Source of the DNA: JALHMQ01 sp964616395
GTDB lineage: Bacteria > Pseudomonadota > Gammaproteobacteria > Burkholderiales > Burkholderiaceae_F
NCBI GenBank assembly: GCA_964616395.1
Contig: CAZTUT010000159.1
Location: forward strand, 1-6,417
DNA: 6,417 nt
Direction: 5' to 3'
Shown here piece after piece: positions 1-6,417 of this stretch. The first letter of the stretch is position 1. Each line of letters begins with the position of its first letter. Made by a program: the position numbers and the translations under genes. The notes under the pieces are model-generated. The model was not told the origin of the DNA and searched no databases. It saw only the letters and a program-made list of their open reading frames with translations.

Positions 1-2765
1 GCGACCGGCGCGCGCGCCACGAAGCTCTCGTTCGACAGCTTGGCCTGCGCCTTGCCGATCTCGCCTTCCAGCCGCGCGATTTCCTTGCCCAGCCGCTCGC
101 GCTCGGCGGCGGCATCGATCTCGATCACCAGCATCAGACGGAAGTCGTCGACCACCACCACCGGCGCCACGCCGCCGGGATTGGCCGCGGCCATGTCAGC
201 CACCGGCTTGACCTCCGAGACCTTGGCCAGCGCCTGAACGTAGGGCGCGAACGCGGCGATGCGGTCGGCCGGCCCGCTGATCGCCAGGGGCACGCGCTTG
301 TCGGGGCCCAGCTTCATCTCGCCGCGCAGCGTGCGGCAGGCATCGATCAGGCGCTTGAGCAGCGCGATGTCGGCGTCCGCCGCCGCGTCGATCTTGGCCG
401 GCTCGCTCTGCGGGTAGGGCTGGATCATCACCGAGGTCGCATCGGTCGCCGCGCGCTTGCCAGCCGGCACCGACACCGTCTGCCACAGTTCCTCGGTCAC
501 GAACGGAATGATCGGATGCGCGAGTCGCAGCAGCGCCTCCAGCACGCGCACCAGCGTGCGGCGCGTGCCGCGCAGCGCGGCCTCATCGCCCGCGGCGGTG
601 CCGGCCTGCAACTGCACCTTGGCCAGTTCCAGGTACCAGTCGCAGTACTCGTTCCACGCAAAGCCGTAGATCGCGCTGGCCACGTTGTCGAGCCGGTACT
701 CGGCGAAGCCCTGCGCCGCCGCTGCCTCCAGCCGCTGCAGCTCGCCGATGATCCAGCGGTCGGCGGTCGACAGCGTCACCGGCAGGCTGGCGTCGAGCCC
801 GGTGTCGCGGCCCTCGCAGTTCATCAGCACGAAGCGGGTCGCATTCCACAGCTTGTTGCAGAAGTTGCGGTAGCCCTCGCAGCGCTTGGTGTCGAAGTTC
901 ACGTTGCGGCCGAGCGTGGCGTAGCTGGCCATCGTGAAGCGCAGCGCATCGGCGCCGTAGGCCGGGATGCCGTCGGGGAACTGCGCGCGCACGCGCTTTT
1001 CGATCTTCGGGGCGTCCTGCGGCCGGCGCAGACCGGTGGTGGACTTGACCACCAGCGTGTCGATGTCGACGCCCTGGATCAGGTCCACCGGGTCGAGCAC
1101 GTTGCCCTCGGACTTGCTCATCTTCTTGCCTTCGGCGTCGCGCACGATGCCGTGGATGTACACGGTCTCGAACGGCACCTTGCCGGTGAAGTGCAGGGTC
1201 ATCATCACCATGCGCGCGACCCAGAAGAAGATGATCTCGTAGCCGGTGGTCAGCACCTGCGACGGCAGGTAGCGCTTCAGGTCTTCGGTGTCGGTTGGCC
1301 AGCCGAGTGTGGAGTGGCACACCAGCGCCGAGCTGAACCAGGTGTCGAGCACGTCTTCGTCGCGCCGCAGCGTCACGCCCGCGCCAGCCCGCGCCTGCGC
1401 CTCGGCCTCGCTGCGCGCCACGTACACGTTGCCCTGGTCGTCGTACCAGGCCGGGATCTGGTGGCCCCACCACAGCTGGCGCGAGATGCACCAGTCCTGG
1501 ATGTTTTTCATCCAGTGCATGTAGGTGCTGACCCATTCGCCGGGCACGAACTTCACGCGGCCGTCTTCCACCACCTCGGTGGCCACCTGCGCGATGCTCT
1601 TGCCCGGAAAGCGCGTGCCGTCGGGTGCCGGCTTGCTCATCGCCACGAACCACTGGTCGGTCAGCATCGGTTCGATGGCCACGCCGGTGCGGTCACCGCG
1701 CGGCACCTTCAGCATGTGCTTGTCGATCTTCTCGACCAGATCGAGCCCCTGCAGGTCGGCCACCACGGCATCGCGCGCCTTGTAGCGATCCAGCCCGCGG
1801 TACTTCAATGGCGCCTCGTCGTTGATGGTGGCGTCCAGCGTGAAGATCGAGATCATCGGCAGCCCGTGCCGCAGGCCGACCTGGTAGTCGTTGACGTCGT
1901 GCGCCGGTGTCACCTTGACCACACCGGTGCCGAACTCGCGATCGACGTAGGCGTCGGCGATGACCGGAATCTCGCGCTCCGCCAGCGGCAGCCGGACCGT
2001 CTTGCCAACCAGATGCCGGTAGCGCTCGTCCTCGGGGTGCACCATCACCGCGGTGTCGCCCAGCATGGTTTCCGGGCGCGTCGTGGCCACCACCAGATGA
2101 CCCGAGCCATCGGCCAGCGGGTAGCGCAGGTGATAGAGCTTGCCTTCCTCTTCCTCGGCCACCACTTCCAGATCCGAGATCGCGGTCTTGAGCACCGGGT
2201 CCCAGCTGACCAGTCGCTTGCCGCGATAGATCAGCCCCTGCTCGTACAGCCGCACAAAGGTCTCGACGACGACCGGCGAGAGCTTGTCGTCCATCGTGAA
2301 GTACTCGCGGCTCCAGTCCACGCTGGCGCCCAGCCGGCGCATCTGCTGGGTGATGGTGCCGCCCGACTGTTCCTTCCAGCCCCAGACGCGCTGCTGGAAG
2401 CGCTCCCGCCCGAGGTCGTGCCGGGTCACGCCCTGCGCCTGCAGCTGCCGCTCGACCACGATCTGCGTGGCGATGCCGGCGTGATCCACGCCGGGCACCC
2501 ACAGCGTGTTGAAGCCGCGCATCCGGTGGTAGCGGGTCAGCGCGTCCATGATGGTCTGGTTGAACGCATGCCCCATATGCAGCACGCCAGTCACGTTCGG
2601 CGGCGGCAACTGGATGCAGAAACTCGGCTTGCCCGGCGCCTCGCCGGCGCGCGCATAGCCGCGGCTTTCCCAGACCGGCGCCCAGCGTGCCTCGATGGCG
2701 GCCGGCTCGAAGGCCTTGGCCAGTTCGTTGCCTGAAGAGGCGCTGGGTGCGGTGGCGGTCGACAT
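1..2765 (-). CDS. valS: Valyl-tRNA synthetase (ValRS), 3' end cut by window edge
   Basis: Cytoplasmic class I aminoacyl-tRNA synthetase that charges tRNA-Val with valine using ATP and hydrolyses mischarged threonyl-tRNA-Val. From the ATG at 2765, 921 complete codons are present. The HIGH-type signature HMGH is at residues 63-66, preceded by PPPNVTGVL. The CP1 editing domain shows TTRPETM (228-234) and the AHD motif with H289 and D290. The KMSKS loop is exact at 548-552. The anticodon-binding region carries NKLWNATRFV around W640. The C-terminus ends in the charged coiled coil typical of bacterial ValRS. E. coli ValRS has about 951 residues, so roughly 30 residues lie beyond the left edge. No frameshift or missing motif was seen. 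The start is uncertain: in-frame ATGs at 2792 and 2816 would add 9 or 17 residues, and none has a clear ribosome binding site. It is divergent from the metalloprotease, with 123 bp between the chosen starts. Confidence 0.97.
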   Translation of the reverse strand, partial: MSTATAPSASSGNELAKAFEPAAIEARWAPVWESRGYARAGEAPGKPSFCIQLPPPNVTGVLHMGHAFNQTIMDALTRYHRMRGFNTLWVPGVDHAGIATQIVVERQLQAQGVTRHDLGRERFQQRVWGWKEQSGGTITQQMRRLGASVDWSREYFTMDDKLSPVVVETFVRLYEQGLIYRGKRLVSWDPVLKTAISDLEVVAEEEEGKLYHLRYPLADGSGHLVVATTRPETMLGDTAVMVHPEDERYRHLVGKTVRLPLAEREIPVIADAYVDREFGTGVVKVTPAHDVNDYQVGLRHGLPMISIFTLDATINDEAPLKYRGLDRYKARDAVVADLQGLDLVEKIDKHMLKVPRGDRTGVAIEPMLTDQWFVAMSKPAPDGTRFPGKSIAQVATEVVEDGRVKFVPGEWVSTYMHWMKNIQDWCISRQLWWGHQIPAWYDDQGNVYVARSEAEAQARAGAGVTLRRDEDVLDTWFSSALVCHSTLGWPTDTEDLKRYLPSQVLTTGYEIIFFWVARMVMMTLHFTGKVPFETVYIHGIVRDAEGKKMSKSEGNVLDPVDLIQGVDIDTLVVKSTTGLRRPQDAPKIEKRVRAQFPDGIPAYGADALRFTMASYATLGRNVNFDTKRCEGYRNFCNKLWNATRFVLMNCEGRDTGLDASLPVTLSTADRWIIGELQRLEAAAAQGFAEYRLDNVASAIYGFAWNEYCDWYLELAKVQLQAGTAAGDEAALRGTRRTLVRVLEALLRLAHPIIPFVTEELWQTVSVPAGKRAATDATSVMIQPYPQSEPAKIDAAADADIALLKRLIDACRTLRGEMKLGPDKRVPLAISGPADRIAAFAPYVQALAKVSEVKPVADMAAANPGGVAPVVVVDDFRLMLVIEIDAAAERERLGKEIARLEGEIGKAQAKLSNESFVARAPV

Positions 2766-2888
2766 GGATTCGTTTCTGCGTTTCGGGGACATGGCCGTGC
2801 GTTCGGCCTGAAGCATGCGATTTTACGCGGCGAAGCTTGTACGCTTGCGCCTTTCCGTCTTTCGCTGCCTGCCGGCAGCCTGCGCCCG
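2766..2888. promoter_or_regulatory. Divergent intergenic region between valS and the metalloprotease gene
   Basis: This 123-bp spacer separates two divergently oriented start codons, so promoters for both genes should lie here or run into the coding ends. I see no strong Shine-Dalgarno before either start, no long palindrome that would suggest an operator, and no T-box-like structure. The valS-proximal part (2766-2816) is open in the valS frame and could be coding if an upstream ATG is used. That these signals lie here is inferred from gene orientation. Confidence 0.5.
2820..2825 (-). promoter_or_regulatory. Candidate -10 element for valS
   Basis: Read on the minus strand this is TAAAAT, five of six matches to the sigma-70 -10 consensus TATAAT, in an otherwise GC-rich stretch. 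Initiation about 7 bases downstream would put the transcript start near 2813, giving a leader of roughly 48 nt to the ATG at 2765 or 21 nt to the ATG at 2792. The hexamer 17 bases upstream (GCAAGC on the minus strand) is a poor -35 match, so this is only a candidate. Confidence 0.25.
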
Positions 2889-2987
2889 ATGACCTCGAAC
2901 TTCGCTTTTTCGCCGCGCCATGCATCGCATACGTTCATGTTGCGAGCCTGCGCGGTTGCTGTTGCTGCTGCGCTGATGACTGGCTGC
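2889..2987 (+). other. Lipoprotein signal peptide with lipobox
   Basis: This encodes residues 1-33 of the metalloprotease. The hydrophobic core AVAVAAALM is followed by T-G-C, so signal peptidase II would cut before Cys33. Met at lipobox position -3 is less common than Leu, Val or Ile, but Thr at -2 and Gly at -1 fit. The n-region is long if translation starts at 2889 and very short, with a single Arg, if it starts at 2937. Cys21 lies before the hydrophobic core and is not a plausible lipidation site. Confidence 0.75.
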
Positions 2988-5777
2988 GCCACCACCGCAA
3001 CGCCGACGGCCGCGCCGGCCACGACGCCGACGGCTGCAACGCCGGCAGGTACGCCCGCCAGTGCGCCTGCCGCCGGCGCGACCCGTGCGGCGGTGACGCC
3101 CGCCGCCGGCGCCAGTGCGACAAGCCCTGCGGCCAACACCGCCGCGCGCCCGGCTGCACCGACGGCCGGCGCCACGCCGCCGGCCGCCGCGCGGCCCGGC
3201 GAGCCTGCGCCGCTGCGTCCGTTTGCCGAGGTGATCAAGGACGCAAAGGAGACCAAGGGCTTCCTGCCGGTATGGCAGAAAGACGAGCGAGTGTGGCTGG
3301 AGATTCCCGAGAGCCTGGTCGGCACGCCGATGTTCTTCGGCAACTCGCTGGCCTCGGGCCTCGGCGAACGCGGCTTCTGGCCGGGCCTGATGGGCGGCGA
3401 GCAGATCGTCGTCTTCAAGCGCATCGGCAATGGCGTTCAGCTGCTGGCACGCAACATGAAGGTTCGTGCGCCGGCGGGCACGCCGCTGGCCGCCGCGGTC
3501 GACGAGAGCTACTCGGACAGTCTGATGGCCGCGGTGCCGGTCGTGTCGGCCAGCCATCCCGAGCGCAAGTCGTTCCTGATCGATGCCAATGCACTGATGG
3601 GCGGCGACCTGCTCGGCACGCAGACCCGTCTCGAAGCGACCTACCGCCTGCCGTACGCGCTGGATCGCGCCAATTCGTTCATCGAGCGCGCCCGTGCCAA
3701 TGCGGAGGGCACCTACATCACGGTGCGTCAGCATTTCGCGGTGCCCAAGCTGCCGGCGCCGCCTGCGGTCGCGCCGCCGCCGGGCGCGCCGATGCCCTCG
3801 ACCCCGGCCGCGCTGCCCGATGGCCGCAGCCTGTTTCTGGCGCACACGTTCACGCTGGCGCCGCTGCCCAAGGAGCCGATGCGTCCGCGCGTGGCCGATC
3901 AGCGCGTCGGCCACTTCACCACGTCGTTCTGGGACTTCGGTAACTCCACCAAGGGCGACGCGCGGACCCACTATGTCGAGCGCTGGCGGCTCGAGAAGAA
4001 GGACCCGAAGGCCGAGGTCTCGGAGCCGAAGCAGCCGATTCTCGTGTGGATGGATCGCAATATCCCCGAGGAGCACCGTGCTGCCGTACGCGAGGGCATT
4101 CTCGAGTGGAACAAGGCGTTCGAGCGGGCGGGATTCCGCAACGCTGTCGAGGTGCGGCAGCAGCCCGCCGATGCCGACTGGAGCACGCTGGAGGGCACGC
4201 GCCACATCGCGGTGCGCTGGTTCGCGCTGCAGGGTCCCGGCGCCACGGCCGTGGGCCCGAGCCAGTCCGATCCGCGCTCTGGCGAGATCCTGCGCGGCGC
4301 GGCGATCATCCCGGAAAACTGGGTTCGTATCGGCAACGCCTTCCTGACCGATCAGCAACCTCGGCTGTCTGGCGGCACCGGCGTCGAGGGCTTCAACGCC
4401 GCGCCGCCGTCGCTGGATGCGATGCTGGCTCAGGACCAGTGCACATACGCGGTCGGCGCGCTGGAGCAGACTGCGTTTGCCCTCGAACTTCTGGCGTCTC
4501 GCGGCGACATCACGCCCGGTTCGCCGGAGGCGCGCAGGTTCATCCACGGTTCGCTGAAGGACGTGGTGATGCACGAGGTCGGCCACGCGATCGGACTGCG
4601 CCACAACTTCCGCGCGTCCACCGGTATCAAGTTCGAGCAACTGCGCGACGCCGCGTTTACCGCGCAACGGGGCATCTCCAACTCGGTGATGGACTACAAC
4701 GCGCGCAACGTTCCGCTGGCCGGTGAAAAAGTCGCCGATTACTTCCAGACCACGCTGGGCAGCTACGACTACTGGGCGATCGAGTACGCGTACCGCGAGA
4801 TCGCACCCGAGCAGGAAGCTGCCGAACTCGCGCGCATCGCTGGGCGCTCGGCCACCGACCCGGCACTCGCCTACGCGACCGACGAGGACGTCATTCCGCA
4901 GCTCGGCGGCGGCATCGACCCGCGCGTCAACCAGTTCGATCTCGGCGACGACCCGATGGCCTACTACAAGCGCAGCTTCGCACTGACGCGCGAACTGTGG
5001 GCGCGCACGCAGAAGCGTGAGCTGGTCGCAGGCGACGCCTATACGGTCTATCGACGCAACCTGCAGCGCGGGCTGGCGCAGTTCGCCTCGGCGGTCTCGC
5101 CATTGTCGAAGTACGTGGGCGGCGTCTACACGTCGCGCCAGGTGGCCGGCCCGCAGCCTGCCGCGCTGATGACGCCCGTGCCGGCCGGGCAGCAGCGCGA
5201 GGCGCTCGCGCTGCTGACGCGCGAGGTGTTCTCGTCGGATAGCTTCCGCTTCGATCCGGCGTTCATGACCCGTCTTGGCGTCGATCATCTGGAGCGCCTC
5301 GATCGCATCGACCGCAATGCCCCAAGCAGCACCGACTTCAGTCTCGCCACGGCGGTTCTGACCGTGCAGCGCACCGCGCTCGACCAGTTGATGAGCGACA
5401 CGGTGGCGGCGCGCCTGGCCGATGCCGAGAGCAAGGTGTCTGACCGCCGTCAGCTGCTATCCCTGGGTGAGGTCCACAGCCAGCTGGCGGACGCGGTGTG
5501 GAGCGAACTGAAGAGCGGTCGCGAGATCGACAGCCTGCGCCGGAATCTTCAGCGCGAGCATGTCAAGCGCCTTGCGGCTGGCCTGGTGCGGCCGTCGTCG
5601 GCGGTGGCTGCCGACATCCGCGCGGTCAATCGCCAGGTGGCGGTGCGGCTGCAGGCAGACCTGCAGCGCGCGGCCGGCAACGGCGCGCTGTCGCCGACCA
5701 CGCGTGCGCATCTGTCCGAGAGCGCCAGCGTGCTGGCCGACGCGCTGCGCGCGCCGCTGATCAAGCAGGGCGTCTGA
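2889..5777 (+). CDS. Lipoprotein zinc-dependent metalloprotease, Met-zincin type (DUF5118/DUF5117/DUF4953 family)
   Basis: Complete 962-residue predicted zinc endopeptidase, probably anchored to the outer membrane. Residues 1-33 form a lipoprotein signal: positive residues R10 and R19, a short Ala/Val-rich core and the lipobox LMTGC with the lipidated Cys at 33. Ala at +2 argues against inner-membrane retention. Residues 34-111 are an Ala/Thr/Pro-rich linker. The DUF5118/DUF5117-like part follows, with VWLEIPES near 135-142 and DESYSDS at 205-211. A Pro-rich loop lies at 288-314. The protease domain begins near 380 (ILVWMDRNIP). The zinc motif HEVGHAIGLRH is at 562-572: H562, H566 and H572 should bind zinc and E563 should be the catalytic base. 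The Met-turn SVMDY is at 599-603 (M601). The remaining 360 residues are a helical C-terminal region. The length fits the family. An alternative start at 2937 (Met17) would give a shorter signal peptide, and neither start has a clear ribosome binding site. Class is secure; substrate is unknown. Confidence 0.9.
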   Translation: MTSNFAFSPRHASHTFMLRACAVAVAAALMTGCATTATPTAAPATTPTAATPAGTPASAPAAGATRAAVTPAAGASATSPAANTAARPAAPTAGATPPAAARPGEPAPLRPFAEVIKDAKETKGFLPVWQKDERVWLEIPESLVGTPMFFGNSLASGLGERGFWPGLMGGEQIVVFKRIGNGVQLLARNMKVRAPAGTPLAAAVDESYSDSLMAAVPVVSASHPERKSFLIDANALMGGDLLGTQTRLEATYRLPYALDRANSFIERARANAEGTYITVRQHFAVPKLPAPPAVAPPPGAPMPSTPAALPDGRSLFLAHTFTLAPLPKEPMRPRVADQRVGHFTTSFWDFGNSTKGDARTHYVERWRLEKKDPKAEVSEPKQPILVWMDRNIPEEHRAAVREGILEWNKAFERAGFRNAVEVRQQPADADWSTLEGTRHIAVRWFALQGPGATAVGPSQSDPRSGEILRGAAIIPENWVRIGNAFLTDQQPRLSGGTGVEGFNAAPPSLDAMLAQDQCTYAVGALEQTAFALELLASRGDITPGSPEARRFIHGSLKDVVMHEVGHAIGLRHNFRASTGIKFEQLRDAAFTAQRGISNSVMDYNARNVPLAGEKVADYFQTTLGSYDYWAIEYAYREIAPEQEAAELARIAGRSATDPALAYATDEDVIPQLGGGIDPRVNQFDLGDDPMAYYKRSFALTRELWARTQKRELVAGDAYTVYRRNLQRGLAQFASAVSPLSKYVGGVYTSRQVAGPQPAALMTPVPAGQQREALALLTREVFSSDSFRFDPAFMTRLGVDHLERLDRIDRNAPSSTDFSLATAVLTVQRTALDQLMSDTVAARLADAESKVSDRRQLLSLGEVHSQLADAVWSELKSGREIDSLRRNLQREHVKRLAAGLVRPSSAVAADIRAVNRQVAVRLQADLQRAAGNGALSPTTRAHLSESASVLADALRAPLIKQGV
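2988..3221 (+). repeat. Low-complexity Ala/Thr/Pro-rich linker with degenerate repeats
   Basis: This encodes residues 34-111 of the metalloprotease, composed almost entirely of Ala, Thr, Pro, Gly and a few Ser. The DNA has an 11-bp direct repeat ACGCCGACGGC at 3000-3010 and 3024-3034, exactly 8 codons apart, and many GCCGGC/GGCGCC hexamers. At protein level the unit P-A/T-A-G-A-T/S recurs three times. It probably spans the space between the lipid anchor and the folded domains; such tethers are common in lipoproteins and tend to vary in length between strains. Confidence 0.75.
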
Positions 5778-5787
5778 GTCGGCGAGA

Positions 5788-5815
5788 CCGGCCGGCCCTT
5801 CGCGGGGCCGGTCGG
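5788..5815. terminator. GC-rich hairpin between convergent genes, probable bidirectional transcription end
   Basis: The left arm at 5788-5798 pairs with the right arm at 5805-5815 over 11 bp: ten G-C pairs and one G-U wobble (as read on the plus strand) around a six-base loop TTCGCG. It begins 10 bases after the metalloprotease stop and ends 8 bases short of the stop of the opposing gene, the position expected of a shared terminator. Neither side has a T-run, so it is not a canonical intrinsic terminator. It could instead act as an RNA 3'-end stabiliser or pause site in a Rho-dependent context. Confidence 0.55.
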
Positions 5816-5823
5816 CGTGTCGG

Positions 5824-6417
5824 TTACTTCGGTGGCGGCGGCAGGCGCAGGCGCGCGATTTCCGCCTTGACCGCCTGCTCGACGAGGTTCTGCAGCGACT
5901 GCGCGGCGGCGTTGCGGATGCGCGCCGCCAGGTCGGTGCTGGCCGCCTGAACTGCCGCCTCGATCGAGCCGGCGAGCTGCTTTCGCATCAGGCTTTCGAT
6001 CTCGCGCGGCAGCCGCGCAGCCAGATCATCGAGCACTGCATTGCGGATCGCATCGGCATCGGGTATCACCGCAGATGCGAGGGGGGCGGCGGATGCGGCC
6101 GGTGCACGTGGTGCGGTCGGCGCGATGAGCGGGGCGGGCGTGACCGGCGCAATCTGCGCCGGCGCAGATGCAGCGGTCGGTGGCGGCATGGCCGGTGATG
6201 CAGGCCTGGCCACGGCGGGCGCACTCGGCGCTGCTCCACTGGCCCTGGCGGCCGGAGCGGTGACGGCTCCCGGTGCAGGTGGCAGCTCGAAGGGTTGCAG
6301 CGCCGGTCGGGATGCGGCGCCCGCAGCGGCCGTGGGTACGGGCTTGTTTTCCGGCGCAGCTCTGGGAAACACCATGCTGTCGACCACCGCATCCGCCGCG
6401 GCAGCCTGGGCGGCTGG
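5824..6417 (-). CDS. Ala/Pro-rich protein of unknown function, C-terminal part (5' end beyond window)
   Basis: The frame is open from the right edge to a TAA at 5826-5824, giving about 197 codons. Internal starts exist (ATG at 6375, GTG at 6387), but the codons upstream of them continue the same Ala-rich composition to the edge with no stop, and no clear ribosome binding site precedes them. A start beyond the window is therefore more likely. The first two thirds is a disordered Ala/Pro-rich stretch with no signal peptide visible here. The last ~75 residues, from about 6069 down to the stop, look folded and helical, with PREIESLMRKQ and later EQAVKAEIARLR, ending in a Pro-rich tail (PPPPK). 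Burkholderiales DUF2486-like proteins have a similar layout (Pro/Ala-rich N-terminus, short helical C-terminus) as I remember them, but this is not established. It is convergent with the metalloprotease, 46 bp away. Confidence 0.7.
   Translation of the reverse strand, partial: PAAQAAAADAVVDSMVFPRAAPENKPVPTAAAGAASRPALQPFELPPAPGAVTAPAARASGAAPSAPAVARPASPAMPPPTAASAPAQIAPVTPAPLIAPTAPRAPAASAAPLASAVIPDADAIRNAVLDDLAARLPREIESLMRKQLAGSIEAAVQAASTDLAARIRNAAAQSLQNLVEQAVKAEIARLRLPPPPK

Noticed and set aside
516..2735. A plus-strand open frame of 739 codons running opposite valS
   Set aside because: It is the mirror of a GC-rich coding frame: rich in His, Arg, Ala, Val and Gly with no recognisable domain, while the minus strand encodes an unmistakable ValRS with all its motifs in the right order.
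2766..2888. T-box riboswitch or attenuator upstream of valS
   Set aside because: T-boxes control valS mainly in Firmicutes, and the 123-bp spacer is too short and shows no T-box consensus or terminator hairpin.
1693..2925. Further minus-strand frames across the valS start and spacer (1693-2925 and 2591-3430)
   Set aside because: They are out of frame with valS, overlap the two supported genes, and their products have no domain or credible start.
3000..3034. CRISPR-like or transposon-end repeats in the GC-rich linker
   Set aside because: The repeats are short, in frame, and lie within a coding low-complexity tract. There are no regular unique spacers and no terminal inverted repeats or transposase.
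2823..5288. A minus-strand open frame of 821 codons opposite the metalloprotease
   Set aside because: The Arg/Gly/His-rich low-information product, lacking motifs or a start context, is what the reverse frame of a gene with G/C-ending codons gives. The plus strand has a coherent lipoprotein protease across the same span.
5498..5950. A plus-strand frame of 150 codons bridging the metalloprotease end and the convergent gene
   Set aside because: It overlaps both better supported genes, crosses the hairpin, and has the Arg/Ala/Gly composition of an off-frame reading.

Overview
This is a GC-rich chromosomal fragment that looks like a betaproteobacterium, most likely of the order Burkholderiales. 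The basis is the strong G/C bias at third codon positions and valyl-tRNA synthetase wording that reads like Burkholderiales homologues from memory. No search was run, so genus and species are not claimed. I see no RNA gene, mobile element, CRISPR array, prophage or attachment site.

Layout: (1) 1-2765, minus strand: valS, the housekeeping valyl-tRNA synthetase. It is complete at its N-terminus and cut by the left edge within the C-terminal coiled coil. (2) 2766-2888: a 123-bp divergent intergenic region that should carry the start signals of both flanking genes. A weak -10-like element for valS is visible, but no convincing Shine-Dalgarno for either gene. (3) 2889-5777, plus strand: a complete 962-residue, probably outer-membrane lipoprotein, zinc-dependent metalloprotease of the Met-zincin type (DUF5118/DUF5117/DUF4953 architecture). 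Its HExxHxxGxxH zinc motif and Met-turn are both intact. (4) 5778-5823: a 46-bp convergent intergenic region almost filled by an 11-bp GC hairpin, probably a shared transcription end. (5) 5824-6417, minus strand: the C-terminal part of an Ala/Pro-rich protein with a helical C-terminal domain, cut by the right edge.

Nothing shows that the three genes form one pathway. valS and the metalloprotease are transcribed apart from each other, and the metalloprotease and the Ala/Pro-rich gene face each other, so each is probably its own transcription unit or belongs to an operon leaving the window. The gene of most interest is the metalloprotease: its catalytic class is readable from sequence, but its substrate and physiological role are not. 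I found no convincing sign of an undescribed multi-gene system.
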